Below, piece after piece: positions 48,401 through 61,762 of a stretch of 64,000 bases of DNA. Position 1 is the first letter of the stretch; each line of letters starts with the position of its first letter. The position numbers were made by a program, and so were the translations under genes. The notes beneath the pieces are model-generated. The model saw nothing but the letters and a program-made list of their open reading frames with translations, had not been told where the DNA came from and searched no databases. This stretch comes from Blastomyces gilchristii SLH14081 (taxonomy: Eukaryota; Ascomycota; Eurotiomycetes; Onygenales; Ajellomycetaceae), in the NCBI RefSeq assembly GCF_000003855.2, contig NW_003101680.1:2107095-2171094 (forward strand). The letters are read 5' to 3'.

Positions 48401-49098
48401 GGTGTAAGTGTTGTGCTCTGCAGCAACAGCCCACGCTAGGGGATTGTCAGCCTCTTCTTTTTCCGCGCCCCCCCCCAGCCAGGGCTTGGCTGTTGTTGTC
48501 ACCTTTCACCCTCCAGTCTTGTCAAATCTTGAACTTCACTCCTCATCAACCACTTTCATTTTTCCTCTTCTGCTATAATAATAACCCTAATTCTTAGCTT
48601 TTCGCAATATAGGGGTTCGGTGACTCTGTGAGTTGTCTTTTGGCCATTCTCGTATCCTGGCAAACAAACAAGAGGTGTTTGCGTGTTGAGTGAGGCTCCT
48701 TCAAGCTGTCCCAAGGTGAGCAAGACCAACAACACTATCCTCACCTCACCTCAACCAACCTCCTTCAACCACCCCACCCGCCTTCTGAGAGCTGTATCGA
48801 CCAACTACCACCAGCCAGCTACTGCCATCGCTACCGATCCGTGGCTATCTTCAAGGGCTGTCGTCCTCTTACTTAGATGGCTCCACCTCTTTGACTACAG
48901 TTAGCTTGTTGCTAGGGACAAGGAGGCGACCATTTGTGCCAGCTTTTTCCAATAATAGCCCTTTGTTCGACTCCGGAGTTTACACTTAATAGCTACACTA
49001 AAAGCTTTGTTTCCTCACATTTTTTATACCCCTGATATCCCGCATCTCCCTTTTTTCTTTCCCCTTTTTGAGTATGCCATTGCTCGGCTAGCCGTCTC
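48401..49098 (+). promoter_or_regulatory. upstream region / probable long 5' leader of the 1,662-aa gene
   Basis: Pyrimidine-rich stretches (about 48,470-48,560 and 49,015-49,065) and CAACC-rich sequence (48,720-48,790) precede the ATG. Several short upstream ATGs occur. The transcription start is not fixed by the sequence, so the leader is inferred. Confidence 0.35.
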
Positions 49099-52000
49099 AT
49101 GATGGGTGTTAACACCCGCAAACCGACGCTTCCAGCTCCTACCGACTCCTCGTTCCTTGATACAACAGGAGGCAGTGCGACAGGGACAGACCTCGCAACT
49201 GATCTTTCTCGACGTACCGATAAGACGTCGTACTCCATCCCGGATGACGGCAGCCCCATTACTATCTCTACCCGCCGTCGATCTCAAAATCGAGAAGACT
49301 CCAAACTCTCTAGAACCTCTCACCAGTCGCAAACTTCTCTTTTAATCGAATATTTTGAGGGGGGAAAGAAGGGCGGGGGCCTTAATTCTCGACCCAGTGT
49401 CAGAGTAAAAGTAACGCCATCTGCTGCTCGCAAGCTCAGAGACCAAAACGACCACATCCAGATTAGTGAATCTGGAGGGGGAAGAAAGCCTACATATACG
49501 AGGCGCATTTCTTTAGGAACGCCAACTCGAACTAGGGAAATTACTGAAGGTGCAGCAGATGATCTAAGTATCAGCTCAATTGGATCTCTGGCGGACGAAG
49601 CCGGTGCTACTCGCCGTTCACCATTGGAGATAGAGTTTTCTAGGGACAGTGAGGTGTCGGCCAGGTATATTCAGCCAACATCTGATATATCCTCCATGCC
49701 CCAGGACAGCATGTTGGAAGGTTCGAGCTCTATGTCTCACGTTCGCCGCCAACGAAGCCATAGCTTAAGCAGTGGCGACGGTCATGAGCAACCCCGCTCT
49801 CCGGGTATGTTGAAAACTCCTTCCAGAAGGAGAAGTCGAAGTTTAAGCAGAGAAAGGATTGCGTATAAGGCGGCAGAGAAACTTGGTGCTGTCCCGCGGG
49901 ATGCCACTCGCTCGAAACACAGACGTAGCGAAAAGAGCCGAAGTCGAAGTGTAAGCAAAGAATTCCTACAACCTGAAGGGAAATCCTCGCGTCGACGTTC
50001 AGGCAAACACCGAGAGAAGGACTTGACCAGCACAGAATCGAGTCTGTTAAGCAATTCTCTCTCCCCCCAACTCAAATCTGGAGATCAATATTCTTTCCGT
50101 TCAGGGACATCCAAATCGTCAATAAACAACCCAAGGTTGCTGGAAACTGTTGAGGATGCTATTCGACGACTCATCCTGCCAGAACTCAAAGAATTGAAGA
50201 AAGATCAAAAAGTACACGCGAATCGAACCCAATTTGAGCGCGATACGAACGGTTCTCTCGGTTCGGGGAGTATTGGCTCTAGGGATGAGCTGGGACGGCG
50301 CCTGTCTAAACACGCAAGTGCTCCAGATGTCACCAAACCGCGTGTGATCGTCAGTAGTGGCAGCAAAGATCCATTAGTCATTTCTGACGGATATTCGGGG
50401 AGACCCAGGGAATCCAGACGGGAGAAACCACGGGAGTCACAATACGTTAAATCGTATACGCGAAGGTTTTCCGAAGATTCTTACCCCTCGGATGAACCCA
50501 TACAGAGAAAAAAGTCCAAAGGACTTCGCGATGCTGAAGCTGCAGCAATTGTCGGCACGGCTCTGACATCTGCTGCTCTTAAACATCACGATTCCAAGTC
50601 AAGCCTAGACAAGCGGGAGCGGAGGAAGAAGCGCAGCAAGAGCCGAAGTCGAAGTGGAAGCATCAATGAAACTGAATTGATGTTCCAGAAGCATGGAGTG
50701 CCCCCAATGCCCCTACGCAGTGAAATTGATTCAGAATTGACAAGAGAATCGCTCTTGTCCCAACGGACCACTGGTACGGAAACTCCTCGTCATGGTGAGG
50801 TGGCACGCCGGTCACCGCACGAAGTTGAGTCACCTATTTCCCGAACACCAACTCAAACTCCCCGTGGATTAGCGAACGAGCCTAAATCTAGTGATGGTTT
50901 GTCGGCGAAAGGCCTGAGTGCCCAAAGTCAGCCCAGAAGCCCAACCTTTGATGATGAGAATATCACCCCAACCAAGGCAGAAACCCACCCTGCAGACCAA
51001 ACATATATAGATCACTTTGACGAACACCCCAACGACTACACCGGTCATGCTCTCAGCCCGATCCAGAGCGTCGCAAGCTACCGGGATGATGACTCAGATA
51101 TTGGAGAGGAAACGGGACAACAAGCTGATAGTTCTGGATCAGTAAGTAGGGACTTTCCCGAACCAGGTCACAGGCTATCCATCGATTCTCTGTCGTCTGC
51201 CCCAAGCACGAATTTGGCTAGATCTACACGTCCCGCTGACTACGAAGAAAAGAGAAAGGCATTCCTAGCTCAAAAAGACGAGTCTGGCGTAGACCTTGGG
51301 TACGAACCAACCCCACGAACGTCCAAACATGACTACTGGGCCGATAGTCATCTCGATGAAAGTGATGAATATAGACATTCGCTAGAGCAGGATAGTTTGA
51401 GTGACGATCGAGTTGATACCCGCCGTCTGACGAACTCTACGGAAGACAGTTTAGAAGATCCTTTTACTCCCGGCCAACAAGTTGCACAGGGCGCTGCAGC
51501 CAATGCGGAATATGTCCACACACCTGTTGCGGTTGAGTCAGCCGTTGCCTCCCTCCTTGACCCATCGGTGGTTGACATGGGCTCTCTCCAATCTGGTAGG
51601 AACTCCGCCTCTGGATCACCGAGTAGATATCAGAGTGGAAGCCCGGGATCATACACAGGAGCGCAGCGAGGTTTTGCAGAAGTTAACCTTGGAAGCCCAT
51701 TAAAACAACGACAAGATGCATCAAGTCCTGAAGAGACATCATTCCAAAAGCGGATGGGTGCTACATCACCACCTCAAAGCGTCGAAGATTCTTCCGACGA
51801 CCAGCCGCACTTAGGAGCAACAGCATTGCCCGGAGCTGGAAGCCCGATCCCAGAAATCGGTCATTTCCCTGATTCTGAAGAGTCAGAAATAAACACAAAT
51901 CCTTCGATTATCCAAGGTCCTATCGGCGGGATCCCTCATGAAAATACAGACCATTGGCCCTACAACCCAACACCCCCGCGACCGAAGGGAAATGCCATGC

Positions 52001-54244
52001 ACATGGAACCGAACGCTGATGAAATAGAGCCCCAAGCCCCCCTCGCGGATCATGAGAGCCCTAATCCTGACACAGGCCACCGGCCCCCTTATACCAACAC
52101 CAATTTTAACGAACCATTTTATGGGAATGGATATGGAGATGGATACCCTTCTGGAAACAAAATTGACCAGGGGCAAACAAGAGATTCCTATCCAGACCAT
52201 TTATTAACTCCGCCAGGAGTAAAGGATGAAGGCTACATATCAGGGGCAAATCCCCGTTCGCCAAGTCTCGCTACTCCTGAGCCAAGAGGTGAGCCATTTG
52301 AATTATTTGATAATAGAATACTGGGACTTACTATTTCATCAGGCCGCGACGATCCGTTCACTGAAACACATAAACGACATTTGAGTGGTTATTCCCACGG
52401 CATGCCCTCCCCACTTTACGATAGTTCCACTGGTCACGGAATTGATCGGATTCAATCGAAGGACATTGTTGCACTTATGGACCATGTGAGTATACTTGTT
52501 AATTCTTTTTTTCTTTTTTTACGTGTCTTTAATAGTTCTAATGCTGACGTTTTACTTAGCTCACCGTTCGTGATGCACAACGAAATGCTCGAGATACCGA
52601 AATCCTTGTGACTCTTGTGCGAAGTGCCGCGGAAATGCGTAATTCCTTCGAGAACATGAAAAAGTTCATTGCGCAGCAAGATGAAATGCTTATGGATGCG
52701 AGTGATAAACAACATGATCGGACCCAGAAGCTCGTTGGAGGACCTCGACCTCAACCGCTCGGTATTTCACGAACCCCTCGGCACACAACTGCCGACGATG
52801 ACGATGAGCGATCAAAGAGGAAAAATGTCTTCAAACGGGCGTTGAAGGGCTTGAGTCTCAAAGGATCTAACGATCTTTCCAGGGTCGAGGACATGCTCGT
52901 TCATCTCCTTCTAGAAGTTGAGGCTTTAAGAGCTGCTCAAGAGGGCCGAGCACCGGGGACTGGAGGCGCTAACTCGAAAGAAAATTTATATGACCCTGGT
53001 CAAGATGGCTATGAGCCTGAAGATCAAGCTGATACTTCATCAACAGGAGGAGGTGATAGGTCCGGCTATTCGAATTCCCCTCGTATGGCTGGAGATATGA
53101 AAGCTGCAAGTATCCGGCGTGGATCGGACCACCGAATTAGCCCTGTTATGGAGGATGACGAAGATTTAGAACCATTAACACCGGATGAGCAGGATTTGCT
53201 TGACCAGCAAGTAGCCACTGACGCCCAGCTCATGGGCTGCCATAAACGGGGTGGTTCTGCCCCATTGGGCACTCCTCCGCGAGTCCCTCTTGTGTCCGGG
53301 GCACTGAGCACAGATACAACCCCTAAAACGTCCAACGAAAAGTCTCGAAAACACAAATCAAGTAGCTCGTCGTTTTTCCCAAAAATTTCGCGGTGGTCGA
53401 AAACGACAGCTTCCTCCATGGGTGAGAACATCCGGAATAGCATCCAAACCGGTCGCAAGGATCGACACTCCTCAGAGCTATCCCGATCAGGCTCGGACCT
53501 AGGACAGGACGGATACAATACTGGTGACTATTACGATCATCGCGGGGATGACAGACTACGATCAAACACGAGCTTAGATCAACGGCAGGAGAACCGCCCC
53601 CCGTCCCCTCTAGTACCCTCGCAGCTTTCGGAGTATCCGAAGTATCAGGCACATAGGGATAGCTTGAATCTACAACATCCTCAACCGCGCCAGGGACCCA
53701 CAGATCGTTATCAATCCCAACTGGAATCGCAAGCTCAAACCTTTGTAACTCCAGTAGCTCTTAACTCGGATGCTTGGGCATCCAATGCTAGCCTGGGACG
53801 GATGACCCCTAACCCAAAAGCTCCCGGTTCGGACGGCGGATATTCCGATAGGTCGTCAGCTTCTGGGAGACGAAACGCGCCTCCGCGCCCGCCAAAAATC
53901 AGAGATGAAGGTCCGTTGGTTCCCCAACGACCGCCTCAGGGAAAGGGGGATGGACAGCTCACTTATGCAGAACGCATGGCTACGCGTGGCTCTCGTCACT
54001 CAAATTACGATCCTGTACGACTCAATACTATTGATTCCCCCCCCCCCACGATTTGTGAAGCATGAAGCAGCTAACCGCGAGTTTTTTTGATATATAGGCC
54101 GGTGGATCTCCAATTAGGTCTTCGCCTAAGAGCAACACTCCCCAGCGAAAACCCACAGGTCCGCGCCCTATCACTAGCTCTGGATACCCTAGACGACGGC
54201 AGTATAGAGGGAGCCCACAACAAGTTGATGACGACGACTATTAA
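49099..54244 (+). CDS. large disordered Ser/Arg-rich protein, 1,662 aa, unknown function
   Basis: Exons 49,099-52,485, 52,560-54,014 and 54,098-54,244 join in frame (donors GTGAGT and GTACGA; acceptors TTAG and ATAG; a GCTAAC branch-site-like sequence in the second intron). Most of the protein is low complexity: repeated SR-type motifs ('RRRSRSLSRERIAYKAAEKL', 'KSRSRSVSKE', 'KSRSRSGS'), many SP/TP sites and acidic patches. Two parts look structured: 'VEDAIRRLILPELKELKKDQ' (about residues 350-370) and a predicted helical or coiled-coil segment around the first exon junction ('ALMDHLTVRDAQRNARDTEI'), continuing to about residue 1,190. A further helical patch is 'LSRVEDMLVHLLLEVEALRA'. The tail is basic then ends in four Asp and a Tyr. 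I do not recognise a named family; a cytoskeletal, polarity or septal scaffold is possible but only a guess. The ATG at 49,099 is followed at once by a second ATG. Confidence 0.8.
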
Positions 54245-55804
54245 AATGATAGATATTGGATTCTATTTCCTCAATGTTCTATCCCACCCACCTATTTGCT
54301 TTTCTCGTTTTCACATTGATGTCTAAAAGGGCGTGGCCTTTCCTGGGGCATGCATGGGTTATTGCTTTTTTTCTCTGGGTTGTTTTTGTATCTCAGTGTT
54401 TTATAGCGACGAAGGGTTTCCATGTGGAGTTTTTTCCGGCTCTTTCATTTCATTTATGTTGTCGTTGTGTTTGATATGAATGATGATACGGAAATGACAC
54501 AGCTTTGAAGCTTTTGCCTTTTCTACGTTTTTTTACTCCTGTTATACTTGCCATGTAACTTGCCTTTTTTTATTCCCTTTTTAATTCATGCTGATATTGT
54601 GCGACTTTCTTCCAAACATTACTTGCTTATTGTCTCGATATTATTTTTTCTCCCTTTTTTCTACCTTTTTTCCTACTTCTTTTCGGCTGGCAGATCCCTC
54701 CCCTTGACATACCTCTTTGTCTATCATATGTGCGGAACCCAAATGTTAAAATGATTTCTGTTACTATCCATTTATTTTTCGTTCTTGCTCCAAAGCCTTC
54801 ATGCCCCGGCTGCTGCCATTTGCTCGCCAATTACCTACGATCTCAGCCAGGAAAGAGAAATGATACGAGATAAATCAAATCCTCTGGCTCCTCCCGCCCA
54901 AACTCAATATAATATTAACAACCAAACTGAAGTTTTAATATTAAAAAAGCAGGAACATAAAATGGGAAAAACTGACGCTGATGTCCTCAATCTGTGCTGA
55001 GAGAATGGGTTCTATGTATGCAATATACGCACGAAGTCCAAGCGGGCGGAAACTAAACATGTATCCGTGGTGTTCTTGTCTTCCAGGTAAACAATCAGGC
55101 TATAGCCATGTCATGCTGGCCGGCGTGTTTCACACAGGTAGACAGGCAAGTAGCCAGCCAGCCAGCCCACCTTAGGGGTGATAGGATGAACCTTGGAAGA
55201 GCTAAAACCTCCTGGATTGCACAGTACCTCGTAACACTTGAGTCGCCATGCAACGGAGGATCGCCCAATTATGCAACGCCAACAGCTCCCAGTACGCGTA
55301 AGGTATGCAAATTAGCCATATATCGTATCACCTATTGAATAACCAGAGAAGAAGCTGGAGGGATGAAATGTAGGAAAGGCAATAGATGGTTGGTGGCGTG
55401 GTACCATGCCCGAGATACCTAGAAAACAGGAGACTATATTATATACAACCATTTTTTGGCTTCCTCATTTGAATCCTCCTTGACATTTCCCCCTTTTCAA
55501 AAAGAAGAGAGAGAGAGAAAGTGAGCAAAACGAAATAGCTCAGAATCCGACGCCCAAAAGCTCCAAATATCTCGCGAAGTAGGTACAGGACAATGACAAA
55601 AGAAATATGGGTATTTTCTTCCGGTGTCGTTTTCCAACACAAGCGCAGTCGCCTTAATTTTTGTTTCCCCCTCTACTTCTCAAAGTAGAACTTCCTAAGG
55701 AATGATCAGAGGCGCTAATAAGGAGAAAAAGAGAGGCAAAGCAAGTAAATAAAATAGTTGTTTCCGGCAAAACACTAGAAATCCACAGAGAGAGAGCAAG
55801 CTAT

Positions 55805-55844
<40 letters not shown>

Positions 55845-56074
55845 AATTGTTCCATTGCGAATCTACTAAGATGGAACGCAGCGCCCAATCCAGTAACGGA
55901 TGATATTAAAAAAGAAAAGAAAAATATATAGGCGGGCGGGCGGGAGTAGCAAAAAGGAAAGGGAAAAGTTGTCAATCTAAATCAAGCCAAAGTTGAGAAT
56001 TTTCTTCTTTTCTTTTCTTTCTTTCTTTTTTGTTTTCTTTTTGCCGCCTTTCTCTTAAGACGCCCATAATTTTA
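54245..56074. other. intergenic with convergent 3' regions
   Basis: T-rich sequence after the 1,662-aa gene (54,350-54,780) is probably its 3' UTR. Sequence up to 56,074 includes the ORM 3' region. A 38-bp poly(A) run lies at 55,806-55,843. No gene supported. Confidence 0.6.
55806..55843. repeat. A38 homopolymer
   Basis: Thirty-eight consecutive A. No target duplication or coding body was found around it, so a retro-insertion is not supported. Confidence 0.9.
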
Positions 56075-56839
56075 TCAAGGATCATCACGACGCTCTGAAA
56101 ATAGGCCTATTCGCATTCGGTGAGACTGGAGGAGGGGAAAGGTTAGCCTAGAGTTCCATTTTTGGGTACGTTTGTCAGCTTCAGTAACTTACGATCGGTA
56201 ACTTCGGAATGACCACTCCTAGGACTGCCAAGAAGTTTATTATGAAGTAGGTCAAGTCGTAGTGGGTGTAGTGAGTACTGAGTAGGAAGAGAATAATCGG
56301 AACGCTGAGAAGGAACTTTTTGGCTGGTGTATATTGGTCTCCATTGTCGATTTGCTCCCACATGTTAAGGTTGTCATATGCTCCGGCATTGAATTCGAAC
56401 GGTACTCCTCGAACCCAGTGAAACATGAGAAACGAGCCAAACATATAGCTGATATTAGTGAGGGTCCATGAAGTCTCTTGCGATACACCAGGGATGATGT
56501 CGTAGAAAATCTTAAGAGCGACGATTAGAACGAAATGGATAGTCCATGCACCTGGAAATCAAAATTTGAGTCAGCTTGCGTTTCATAGTAACACAGTATA
56601 TGGCACATGTCCTCCTCAAGTCGTTGATTGTCCCTCTCCGGCTTCTTAGCTCCACAAATTCCGAAATCCCGGTTGTCAAGAAGGAAGGAAGTATGCGGAT
56701 CCTTACCTTTTGCGTTAACCCAATTGGCGTTTAGGTTAGGCAGGGCAGCCTGATCACTTGTATGCTCAATCGACTCCGGAGGCTCCTGGTAGATAATGCT
56801 GCTCGACCGTCTCCTCCGTCCTGTTTTGGTCTCGCTCAT
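56075..56839 (-). CDS. ORM1: ORM/ORMDL sphingolipid homeostasis protein
   Basis: ER membrane protein that binds and restrains serine palmitoyltransferase, the first step of sphingolipid synthesis. Three exons on the minus strand (56,707-56,839; 56,193-56,551; 56,075-56,125) give 180 aa; introns are GTAAGG...CAG and GTAAGT...CAG with a GCTAAC branch-like site in the second. The N-terminus has 'TGRRRRSSSIIYQEP', matching the Ser-rich region that is phosphorylated in yeast Orm proteins. The family core follows: 'NANWVNAKGAWTIHFVLI', a second membrane segment ending 'TNISYMFGSFLMFHWVRGVP', 'GAYDNLNMWEQIDNG' and 'FLLSVPIILFLLSTHYTHYD'. The tail is 'HRMRIGLFSE...'. The symbol follows the yeast family name. 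Confidence 0.95.
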
Positions 56840-57807
56840 TGTGGAATCAGGTTTGGGGCCGGAGTCGAGATCGGGAGCAAAGGAGACAGTCCTGGGAACC
56901 AGAAGGGAAGACAGCTTGGCGGTATTGTATAGGGTCGCTTGCTAAAATATGGGTGAAGAATGCATGCGAAGACAGGAGGGAAATATACGAGCAAAAGGAT
57001 AGCTGTCTCTCTGGTGTTGTCGCCTGGGGATATATATAAGGACGGATCGAAAGTTTTCGCGTAACAATATGGCGTTTATGCAGTCTGAGCCGAGGGTCGC
57101 AACGAAGAGCTCCGTATACCGGTGAATGCACAGCTAATTAAGAGTATCTAGAGGAACGAGTGAGGCGGGAGCTGTGAACCGGTGGGAGGAGGAGGAGGAG
57201 GAGGAGGAGAGTTGTCCGGAACTGCGGAGAACTTCGGAGTTTAGCTGCACCAGCGGGCAAAGGAGTTGAACAACACAGCACAGCACTAAGGGAAACTCAG
57301 GAAGGCATTATCGAAGAAGAGGGGTGCTGCAAACCGGCGAGAAAAAGACAGCGAACATTGAAGGAAGTGTTTTGGGCGTTGTTTGAACTTCCACTGGCGA
57401 GCATCCAAAGGTTGAAGGCCACCGAACACGGCCCAGAGCAGGAAGCTTCGTCATCTGATTTGCGGAAAAATATTCCACCGAAGCCCCCGAGACATGCCAA
57501 GAATCGCCACATGGGCCAAGACAACGTCGCGATTAATAAAATAACCCGTGGACGTTATTGAGGGTCATGTGACCTGGATTCGTTCCAACCTGGAAGATTT
57601 AAGTTAGGATTTAGCTTCCTGGTTGGGCTTTGCGTTGGCAACTCTTTAATTAAAAACAGCTTCTCAAATCACCATACACGATCCGTGCCCCCTCAGTCCA
57701 ACTTCAGGTTTCCCTTCTTCACTGTACGACAGTCCGGGGTGTCACAGCTGCGACATATATAACTAGCTACGCATGCTGGCCTACGCCTAATTCCAACAAT
57801 ATAAAGC
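56840..57807. promoter_or_regulatory. divergent ORM / AIR promoter region
   Basis: 968 bp between divergent starts. It contains a (GGA)n run at 57,184-57,210 and short ORFs without support. A TCATGTGACC lies at about 57,564-57,573. Confidence 0.45.
57184..57210. repeat. (GGA)n microsatellite
   Basis: About nine consecutive GAG/GGA triplets in the ORM/AIR intergenic region. Confidence 0.9.
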
Positions 57808-59917
57808 TTGCACTCCTCCCGCAGGTCTACCCGGCGGAACATGTATGAGGATGATTGCGACTCGCGTACAGCCTCTGTTGGTTTGCTGAGGACCCGAAAA
57901 AAGCACGCCTTCTCTGAATCTAAGAAAATATCCTCTATAGGGACATCTGAGAAACGCCGATCAGGAAAGAATCTCACGTTAGGTCGTCGCGACATTCAAG
58001 ACTTTGTCCCCAAAGGCACATCATTTACCTCTACACTGCTAGAAGTTGATAGCTCATCTAGCTCGAGTCCCGATACGGCCATGGAGAATAAAAGCAGTGA
58101 TGACACCACCACGGACCTCGTGCCATCATCCGTTTCGCCGCCCGCATCTCGAGGAATGGCACCCGCAATGAATTGGAACAAACTCAGTAAAGGCACTGTC
58201 AGGACCGCTCTTCGTGGGCGACGCCAAGCGGACACGCCTGATTCATCTGCAGCAAATTCATTTGAGGCTGTCAATGGGAAATACTGGCGCAGTCGGAGTG
58301 CGTCTGCTTCGTCTGCCGGAAGTGGCGATGGTGAGCATCATCGCCGAATGCACGGACAAGGCCAAAGCGACTCCGAAACAGATGCTTGTCGGAGTAAGGC
58401 TCATGTCGGAACGAATGTAGGCCAAAAGACTTTCACTGCAGAGTTCTCTGATATGGATTCTGGAGATGACACGGATGGCAATAATGACATCGTTCTTAAC
58501 CTGAGTGGTTTGCCTAAAACAGATGAGAGGATTGAGGCCACTGGGGAGCTACATGGTCCTGGCCGTGAAATGGCCCACCAAGGTAGCGACGTGCCAGGCG
58601 TTCAAAAACTTAATGGGGAGATTCTCAGCGAACCACATGGCTCGAACCTCTCTGTGCAAACTGAAAACAAACTACCAGAAGACGAGATTTATTGTGATGG
58701 TAATAGAGGAAACGCCTTGTCTGGAGGCCCAAAGGCCGAGGCGATTCGTTTGTTTCGCGCAAAGTACCCTTCAGATCCCACTACCCTTGCTGATCTCACT
58801 CGTGTTGATTTGGAGACTCAGGCTAGGTATATATTTCTCGATTTGGAGCCAGAAGATCTTGACCTCAGCCTGCCCATAACATGTATTGATTGTATGAAGG
58901 AAGGTCATCTGGCGGATATCTGTCCCAATAAGGAGGTATGTTATCTAGACGTCTCATTTTTATCGGGCGCAGTTGTGATTCCGTTTCTGTGCACCACGAA
59001 AGCAGCTCTAGTTAAATTTCTGACATCGTACGTAGTGTGAACATTGCGGAGCATGGTCTGTTCATGAAAGTCGATTTTGTCCTTCCCGGCGAAGATGCCA
59101 ACGTTGCAGAGAACGGGGTCACGACGCAGAAGCGTGCTCTTCTCTTTTGAAAGGCTCAGCCGCGGAAGAACCCTGTGACTTTTGTGGTTCCGGCGACCAT
59201 ACCGAGTGCGAATGTGACTTGATATGGAAGCTCCCCAAGCGAAACCCAACCTCAGGCCGCATATTTATTTCCATATCCTGCTGTCACTGCACGAGTAATC
59301 GCCATCTGGTCGGAGATTGTCCTACTCGCAACTTTCCAATGAACTCTTCTTCCTTCAGTCTTAAACATTTTGACCCCTCAATGTTCTCCAACCTAAACAC
59401 CTTCCCTGTTACCATTTCTGGCAAGGGAACTAGTAACCAGAGAAATTCTGGATACAAGATCAGAGGCCGCGCGAGAGGCCATTCACCATCTCCCGAGAGC
59501 GATGGAGCTTTCGGACAACCAGATAGTTGGAACCCAACAACACACCGTTCACCTCCACGTGGACGCATACGCTTCAGCAATGGAATTGGGCGTGGCAGGA
59601 ATCTTGATGATGATACACGTCGGCCCCAAGGCTCCGGGAAGGGACCGCAAAACCCTAATGATTATCGCCGTGATTATAGAGAACGAGACCAATATTTCGG
59701 TAACAATACGCGTCAACGCTCTCTGTCGCCTATCCGACCTTCAACCCGTCAAGGCAACGGGGCAAGCAGTTGGCAACCTAGGGCTAGAGGTGGTGGTAAT
59801 GGTGGTGGAGGTGGATCTCGAGGTCGTGGAAGAGGGGTCAAAAGGGGTTCAAATAGGGAAACATATCGACCTATGCCCAGCGCGGCTCAGAAAGCATGGG
59901 ACCAACATAGACTCTGA
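57808..59917 (+). CDS. AIR1/AIR2-like zinc-knuckle protein of TRAMP
   Basis: Air proteins are the RNA-binding subunits of the nuclear TRAMP complex, which adds short poly(A) tails to aberrant RNAs for exosome decay. Exons 57,808-58,935 and 59,036-59,917 (intron GTATGT...GTAG) join in frame to give 669 aa. The first 340 residues are Ser-rich and disordered. 'EAIRLFRAKYPSDPTTLADL' opens the structured part. Five CCHC-type knuckles follow: 'CIDCMKEGHLADIC', 'CEHCGAWSVHESRFC', 'CQRCRERGHDAEAC', 'CDFCGSGDHTECEC' and 'CCHCTSNRHLVGDC', split by the intron after the first. The C-terminus is Arg/Gly-rich (RGG-like, 'RGGGNGGGGGSRGRGRG'). Five knuckles in a row is the Air pattern. A start at 57,841 (Met-Tyr-Glu) is also possible. 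Confidence 0.88.
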
Positions 59918-60308
59918 AATGACATGGAAGAATTGAAATACTGCATGGACGTTTAGCTGACTGCATCTTGGCGTTTCTGCGTATATTAGATGCCATTCTG
60001 CTTCTTCTGTTGAGATACCTATCTGGTAACAATCATGCGGATTTATGTTTTGATACTATGCTATATTTATCTCCGGGTTTTCAGTGATATTATCACATAT
60101 GACAAAATGATGCCAAAACAATGGCGACTATCAGACTCTAATTGGATAATTTCAACATCGTCGTAGATATTCTCCAGGGCACTGACAACCAAACGGACAT
60201 ACCACTTCCTTTACCCTAAATACCATGGGACTGAACACCAAGGCCTCTCCACGGTCTTCTATCTGTAATGTCGGAAATATACATCACCGTACCCATGTCT
60301 GCATAATC
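59918..60308. other. convergent 3' regions of AIR-like and HAD genes
   Basis: About 390 bp of AT-richer sequence without ORFs, presumably the two 3' UTRs. Confidence 0.6.
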
Positions 60309-61448
60309 CTAGAGATTCTCCACAGAATCCGCAACCCCATCCTCCAAGATGGAAATTATGTCATCTAGGCGCTCAACGCAGAAGTGCGTATGCTCATGCT
60401 CCTTCACGGCTTGATTGTGGTCGTTTAGTAGGAGGATCGTAGCAGCCCCTGCTAGGTGACCAGCTGTCATGTCGTCAAGACTATCGCCGACCTATATATG
60501 TATAATTGTCGCATTTTAAGTTTTGTGTATTTCTTGTATAATTGAATTCAGATGCCGATGACGCTATATAGCTGGGATATGTTTCAAGGGAGGAATAAAA
60601 TCCACCATTATTGGAAAAATTAAGCTTGTATAGTTTACGTACCATGATCAGCTCTTCTGATTTTATGCCCCATTCTTTAGCTATATGTAAAATCCCTGCC
60701 GGATCTGGCTTTGGGAGTATGTCTGGAGTGTCGCGGGTTATGATTGGGAGGAATTCATGCGTTGGGAGGTGAGTTGTTAGAAGGTGGTTTACAGGGGTTC
60801 TATAAGAAGGGCTATTAGCAAATATCACAGAAACATGATTGATTTAGTGAAAAGGAGGTATTTGATGCTGAAGATGTTGGCGGCGGCGCGCCTGGGGATC
60901 AATAAACGTACTCGAAATTCCGTGTGCATAACGCTCGCTTTAATCCCTTTGATTGCAGATAATCCATCAATTTTAGAAGACCGGGTTGAGGCTCTTGCTT
61001 TACCATAGCTTTCCGTTCGATATCTCTGACTTTCTTGATAGCTGTGGTGCGGTCCTCTAGCGTTGGCAAGCTGCGGATGTGCGTGATGATATCGATAGAC
61101 TTATCAATCCCAAGTACGGAGCTGGAATTTGCCATTTGTTAGTCGGAGAGATTGTGATATTGTCATTCTTTGTATCTTTGAGAAAGAGGATAGGATGGAC
61201 ATACCGCATCTCTTGGAACATATAGTTCTGCGGTAGACTGGTAATAATAATTAGCTTTGGCGGTATATAACCGTAGGGAGCTCCTTCACGAAAGAATTCG
61301 AGTACCATAATGTCCCATCAACATCAAACACAACGCCTTTCAACTTCAACTTGTTATTGTCTTTACTTGCGTCAGGATGAAGCGGGGCAAACCGCCAGCT
61401 ACGCAGGGATGAGCTGACTGCCACGGACATGGCGCGTGGAAGGAGCAT
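60309..61448 (-). CDS. HAD-superfamily hydrolase
   Basis: A probable small-molecule phosphatase; the substrate is unknown. Five exons on the minus strand (61,306-61,448; 61,205-61,237; 60,912-61,121; 60,643-60,799; 60,309-60,491) give 241 aa. All introns are GT-AG and every junction keeps the frame; exon 2 is only 33 bp. HAD motif I is 'VVFDVDGTL' with both catalytic Asp residues. Motif II is 'RALCTRNFE' (Thr). Motif III Lys is in 'LPKPDPAGI'. Motif IV is 'GDSLDDM'. The region between motifs I and II is a helical cap. The first 30 residues are basic and Ser-rich ('MLLPRAMSVAVSSSLRSWRF') and could be a mitochondrial presequence, or the start could be the Met at residue 7. It resembles the yeast YOR131C type. 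Confidence 0.88.
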
Positions 61449-61762
61449 GGGTCGAAGAAAGAAAGCAGATAACTTCGCCTTTTAGACGTAGGGAATAATG
61501 CTGATTGAAGACGATGAGATCTGGGATTAAATATTTCGGCGAATTGGCGGGGATCGTGAGTCGTACTTGTAGTTACTGGCTGATTGATTGATAAGATTAA
61601 CTAGGGAGTTCCGCGGCTCTGTCCAAACCTTAATACCCAGCAGTAGTTCATCACCTACAAAAGCCCACAACGATTGACTAGACTATCCCCGCTTATTCTT
61701 TTTCATCACGCGTGTCCATGGAGACGTAAGAAATATATAAATACCACTCAGCTATCCAGGCC
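61449..61762. promoter_or_regulatory. divergent promoter, HAD hydrolase / 564-aa gene
   Basis: Only 314 bp separate the two start codons, so the genes probably share regulatory DNA. No specific site identified. Confidence 0.45.

Noticed and set aside
55806..55843. Poly(A) tail of a retro-insertion
   Set aside because: No body or flanking duplication was found, so it is treated as a simple homopolymer.
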